A DNA stretch of 7,326 bases from Pseudomonadota bacterium (GTDB lineage: Bacteria > Pseudomonadota > Gammaproteobacteria > Burkholderiales > Methylophilaceae): positions 1 to 7,326 of the forward strand of contig JAEWTK010000255.1 in NCBI GenBank assembly GCA_023459535.1, in the 5' to 3' direction. The notes below the pieces were generated by a model that saw only the letters and a list, made by a program, of their open reading frames with translations, was not told where the DNA came from and did no database searches. Made by a program: the position numbers and the translations under genes. Shown piece after piece: positions 5,152-7,326 of this stretch (position 1 is its first letter; each line of letters opens with the position of its first letter).

Positions 5152-6216
5152 CTAGCGGATCAACGCGGCCAGTTCGCCGCTGGCATAGCGCGTAGCCATG
5201 GCGTCCAGCGGGACGACCTTGATTTTTGACGCCTGCCCGGCACTGCCGAAGGCCTCGAAGCGATTCCTGCAGACGCTCCTTGCTGCCTGTGTCGCTACCT
5301 TGAGGAAAGCACGCGGATCGAACTCATCCGGGCTTTCATACATCTTCTTGCGCATGGCAGCTGTCATCGCCAGCCGGATATCGGTGTCGATATTCACCTT
5401 GCGCACACCATTGCGTATGCCTTCGACGATCTCCGATACCGGCACGCCGTAAGTCTCCTTGATCTGCCCGCCGTGTTCGCGAATCATCTCCAGCCACTCC
5501 TGGTCGACACTGGACGAGCCATGCATCACCAAGTGCGTGTTCGGGATACGCTGATGGATGGCGCGAATACGGTCGATCGCCAGCAGGTCACCGGTTGGTG
5601 GCCGGCTGAATTTATAGGCACCGTGACTGGTGCCGATGGCGATGGCCAGCGCATCGACCTGCGTCGCCGAAACAAAAGCCGCCGCTTCGTCCGGATCGGT
5701 CAGTAGCTGCGCATGTTCCAGCGTGCCGGAGGCGCCGCTACCATCCTCCTCGCCAGCCTGACCGGTTTCCAGCGAGCCCAGGCAGCCCAGTTCGCCCTCC
5801 ACCGAGACGCCGACGCAGTGGGCCAACTCGACCGCGCGCCGCGTGATGTTGACGTTGTATTCATAACTGGACGGGGTCTTGGCGTCACTTTCCAGACTGC
5901 CGTCCATCATGACGCTGGAAAAGCCGCTGCGTATCGCCACCTGGCAAACTTCAAGCGATGCACCGTGATCCTGATGCATGCAAATCGGGATATAGGGATA
6001 GCGCTCAATGCACGCTTCCACCAGCTTGCGCAGAAAAGTCTCGCCGGCATAGGCGCGCGCGCCGGCCGATGCCTGCAGGATGACCGGACTATCCACCTCT
6101 TCGGCGGCCTGCATGATGGCTTGTATCTGTTCCATGTTGTTGACGTTGAACGCCGGCAATCCGTATTGGATTTCTGCTGCATGATCGAGCAATTGCCGCA
6201 ATGAAATCAGTGCCAT
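5152..6216 (-). CDS. cbbA: Class II fructose-bisphosphate aldolase, Calvin-cycle (CbbA) subtype
   Basis: Zinc-dependent aldolase joining dihydroxyacetone phosphate with glyceraldehyde 3-phosphate to fructose 1,6-bisphosphate, and in the Calvin cycle also with erythrose 4-phosphate to sedoheptulose 1,7-bisphosphate. It has 354 residues, the length of this subfamily. Visible motifs: GLPAFNVNN near 19-27, MHQDHG with catalytic Asp83 and zinc ligand His84, VEGELG at about 139-144, GTSHGAYKF with His198, MHGSSS with His232, and KVNIDTD with Asn275 and Asp277. The C-terminal [16 protein letters not shown] segment is typical of the CbbA subtype. The start is the ATG at 6216, preceded by GAGG seven bases upstream; a TTG two codons earlier is unlikely. 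It begins two bases after the gph stop, so it is probably cotranscribed and translationally coupled. An alternative symbol is fba. Confidence 0.95.
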   Translation of the reverse strand: MALISLRQLLDHAAEIQYGLPAFNVNNMEQIQAIMQAAEEVDSPVILQASAGARAYAGETFLRKLVEACIERYPYIPICMHQDHGASLEVCQVAIRSGFSSVMMDGSLESDAKTPSSYEYNVNITRRAVELAHCVGVSVEGELGCLGSLETGQAGEEDGSGASGTLEHAQLLTDPDEAAAFVSATQVDALAIAIGTSHGAYKFSRPPTGDLLAIDRIRAIHQRIPNTHLVMHGSSSVDQEWLEMIREHGGQIKETYGVPVSEIVEGIRNGVRKVNIDTDIRLAMTAAMRKKMYESPDEFDPRAFLKVATQAARSVCRNRFEAFGSAGQASKIKVVPLDAMATRYASGELAALIR

Positions 6217-6218
6217 AT

Positions 6219-6890
6219 TCAAACCTCACATTCAATATTGTCTTGCAGATAATCATGGACCGCACGCAGATCATCGATCAGCCTGTCCGCGCCGGCCTGC
6301 CGGATATCGCGTCCGGAGTTATAGCCATAAGGCACGGCCCAGCACATCACTCCGGCGCCCTTGGCGGTCGCCACATCAATATCCGAATCACCGACATACA
6401 GGCTGCGCTCAGCTGTTTCATGCAGTGTCTGCAAACAATGACGGATCACCGCCGGGTCCGGTTTTCTGACCGGTAGCGTGTCGCCGCTGATGACCAGGTC
6501 GAATAAATCCGTCATGCCGTGCTTCTCCAGCACGCGCTTCGTGAATGACGATTCCTTGTTGGTGATGACGGCCTGCTTGATGCCGAGCGCCTTCACTTTT
6601 TGCAACGTCTCGATCACATATGGAAACGGCCGGCTGCTTTTACCCACGGTCTCGCGATAGTGCCTGCTGAAAGTGGCCATCACCTCATCCAGACGTGCGC
6701 CGGGCCTCATGGTGCGCCAGGCTTCCTCGATCAGCTTGGCAGCGCCATAGCCTATCCAGGCGCGAACTCGCCATTCATCGACAGTTTCGGCCCCGAATTC
6801 GGCCAGCGTCAGATTGACGGCTGCGGCAATCTCGCTGGCAGTATCGAGCAAAGTGCCATCCAGGTCATACATCACCAGTCTGATCATCAT
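6219..6890 (-). CDS. gph: Phosphoglycolate phosphatase (HAD superfamily)
   Basis: Cytoplasmic phosphatase hydrolysing 2-phosphoglycolate, the product of Rubisco oxygenation, to glycolate; the Calvin-cycle copy is also called cbbZ. It has 223 residues, normal for the family. HAD motifs in order: DLDGTLLD with nucleophile Asp9 and acid Asp11, VITNK with Thr110, Lys143 in RKPDP, and VGDSDIDV with Asp168 and Asp172. The helical cap lies between about residues 16 and 85. The C-terminal VPYGYNSG matches Gph proteins. The first ATG (6890) overlaps the prk stop as ATGA; the adjacent ATG at 6887 is better spaced from the GAGGGA ribosome site, so initiation may occur there. HAD substrate specificity is hard to read from sequence, but the position between prk and cbbA supports phosphoglycolate. 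Confidence 0.9.
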   Translation of the reverse strand: MMIRLVMYDLDGTLLDTASEIAAAVNLTLAEFGAETVDEWRVRAWIGYGAAKLIEEAWRTMRPGARLDEVMATFSRHYRETVGKSSRPFPYVIETLQKVKALGIKQAVITNKESSFTKRVLEKHGMTDLFDLVISGDTLPVRKPDPAVIRHCLQTLHETAERSLYVGDSDIDVATAKGAGVMCWAVPYGYNSGRDIRQAGADRLIDDLRAVHDYLQDNIECEV

Positions 6891-7326
6891 TCCCTCATGT
6901 TCATCAAACGCTGAATCATCGGCGTAAATATCAACTGCATGGCGAGTCCCATCTTGCCGCCGGGGATGACCAGCGTATTCGGCCGCGTCATCATGGAATC
7001 GTGCAGCATGTTCAGCAGATAGGGAAAATCGATACCGCGCGGATTGGCGAAACGAATCACCACCATGCTCTCGTCCGGGCTGGGGATATCCTTGGCAATG
7101 AACGGATTGGAAGTATCCACCGTCGGCACCCGCTGGAAATTGACATGGGTGCGCGAAAACTGCGGACAGATATGGTGAATGTAATCCGGCATGCGGCGCA
7201 GGATGGTATCGATCACCGCCTCAGGCGAATAGCCACGAATCTTCTGATCCCGGTGCATCTTCTGTATCCATTCCAGATTGATGATGGGCACGACCCCGAC
7301 CAACAGGTCGACATGGCGAGCCACAT
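6887..7326 (-). CDS. prk: Phosphoribulokinase, C-terminal part (5' end beyond the window)
   Basis: Uses ATP to convert ribulose 5-phosphate to ribulose 1,5-bisphosphate, the Rubisco substrate; with Rubisco it is diagnostic of the Calvin cycle. The frame is open to the window edge. About 146 residues are visible of an expected 290 or so, so the P-loop half is missing. The visible part matches proteobacterial class I enzymes: VARHVDLLVGVVPIINLEW, then KMHRDQKIRGY, ILRRMPDYI, CPQFSRTHVNFQRVPTVDTS, VIRFANPRGIDF and VIPGGKMGLAMQLIFTP. The spacing of Lys, Arg, Arg and the Arg-Arg pair fits residues 165, 168, 173 and 186-187 studied in the Rhodobacter sphaeroides enzyme (numbering from memory). The GTG at 7324 is an internal Val codon, not a start. 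The TGA overlaps the gph ATG. Also called cbbP. Confidence 0.95.
   Translation of the reverse strand, partial: VARHVDLLVGVVPIINLEWIQKMHRDQKIRGYSPEAVIDTILRRMPDYIHHICPQFSRTHVNFQRVPTVDTSNPFIAKDIPSPDESMVVIRFANPRGIDFPYLLNMLHDSMMTRPNTLVIPGGKMGLAMQLIFTPMIQRLMNMRE

Noticed and set aside
4540..5229. Long plus-strand open frame of 229 codons opposite tpiA
   Set aside because: It is antisense to a clear enzyme gene with intact catalytic motifs. Its His/Gln/Arg-rich translation has no recognisable domain, typical of a shadow frame.
5713..6204. Plus-strand open frame of 163 codons opposite cbbA
   Set aside because: Antisense shadow of a well-conserved aldolase; no domain or ribosome site supports it.
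6217..6222. TTG at 6222 as the cbbA start
   Set aside because: The ATG at 6216 gives the usual [10 protein letters not shown] start and has GAGG seven bases upstream; the TTG lies within the gph stop region and is not needed.

Overview
The window looks like chromosomal DNA of an autotrophic proteobacterium. Its right third is a minus-strand run of Calvin-cycle and triose/hexose-phosphate genes: phosphoribulokinase, phosphoglycolate phosphatase, a CbbA-type class II fructose-bisphosphate aldolase and triosephosphate isomerase. The aldolase and phosphoribulokinase are of the proteobacterial Calvin-cycle type. Together with a YihY-type membrane protein fused to a cyclic-nucleotide-binding domain, this suggests a chemolithoautotrophic betaproteobacterium (Gallionella/Sideroxydans/Nitrosomonas-like). 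The lineage is an inference from remembered family resemblance; no search was run.

Layout. 1-884 (+): proline iminopeptidase, 5' end outside the window. 886-2208 (+): six-helix YihY/UPF0761 membrane protein with a C-terminal cyclic-nucleotide-binding domain, starting one base after the peptidase stop. 2186-2452 (-): a SemiSWEET/PQ-loop small transporter whose end overlaps the YihY gene tail to tail. 2478-2512: a perfect 10-bp inverted repeat in the SemiSWEET leader. 2573-2743 (-): an unrecognised 56-residue protein with a very good ribosome binding site and a near-consensus sigma-70 promoter at 2847-2875. 2744-3008: divergent regulatory region with three TGANTCA heptamers, a leader hairpin, overlapping divergent promoter candidates and a 15-bp tandem repeat. 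3009-3326 (+): secreted PepSY-domain protein, closed by a rho-independent terminator at 3343-3364. 3386-4330 (+): membrane-anchored SdiA-regulated/YjiK-type beta-propeller. 4306-7326 (-): tpiA, cbbA, gph and prk, transcribed prk -> gph -> cbbA -> tpiA, with the prk 5' end outside the window.

The four right-hand genes form a tight operon. prk and gph overlap by four bases (ATGA), cbbA starts two bases after gph stops, and tpiA follows cbbA by 36 bases. Prk makes ribulose-1,5-bisphosphate, Gph removes the 2-phosphoglycolate formed by Rubisco oxygenation, and aldolase plus TPI work on the regenerative side of the cycle and in gluconeogenesis. The left and centre are a mix of single genes without an evident common pathway. 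No tRNA, rRNA, CRISPR array or insertion sequence is visible. The least explained parts are the YihY-CNB fusion and the small gene with its regulatory region at about 2573-3008.
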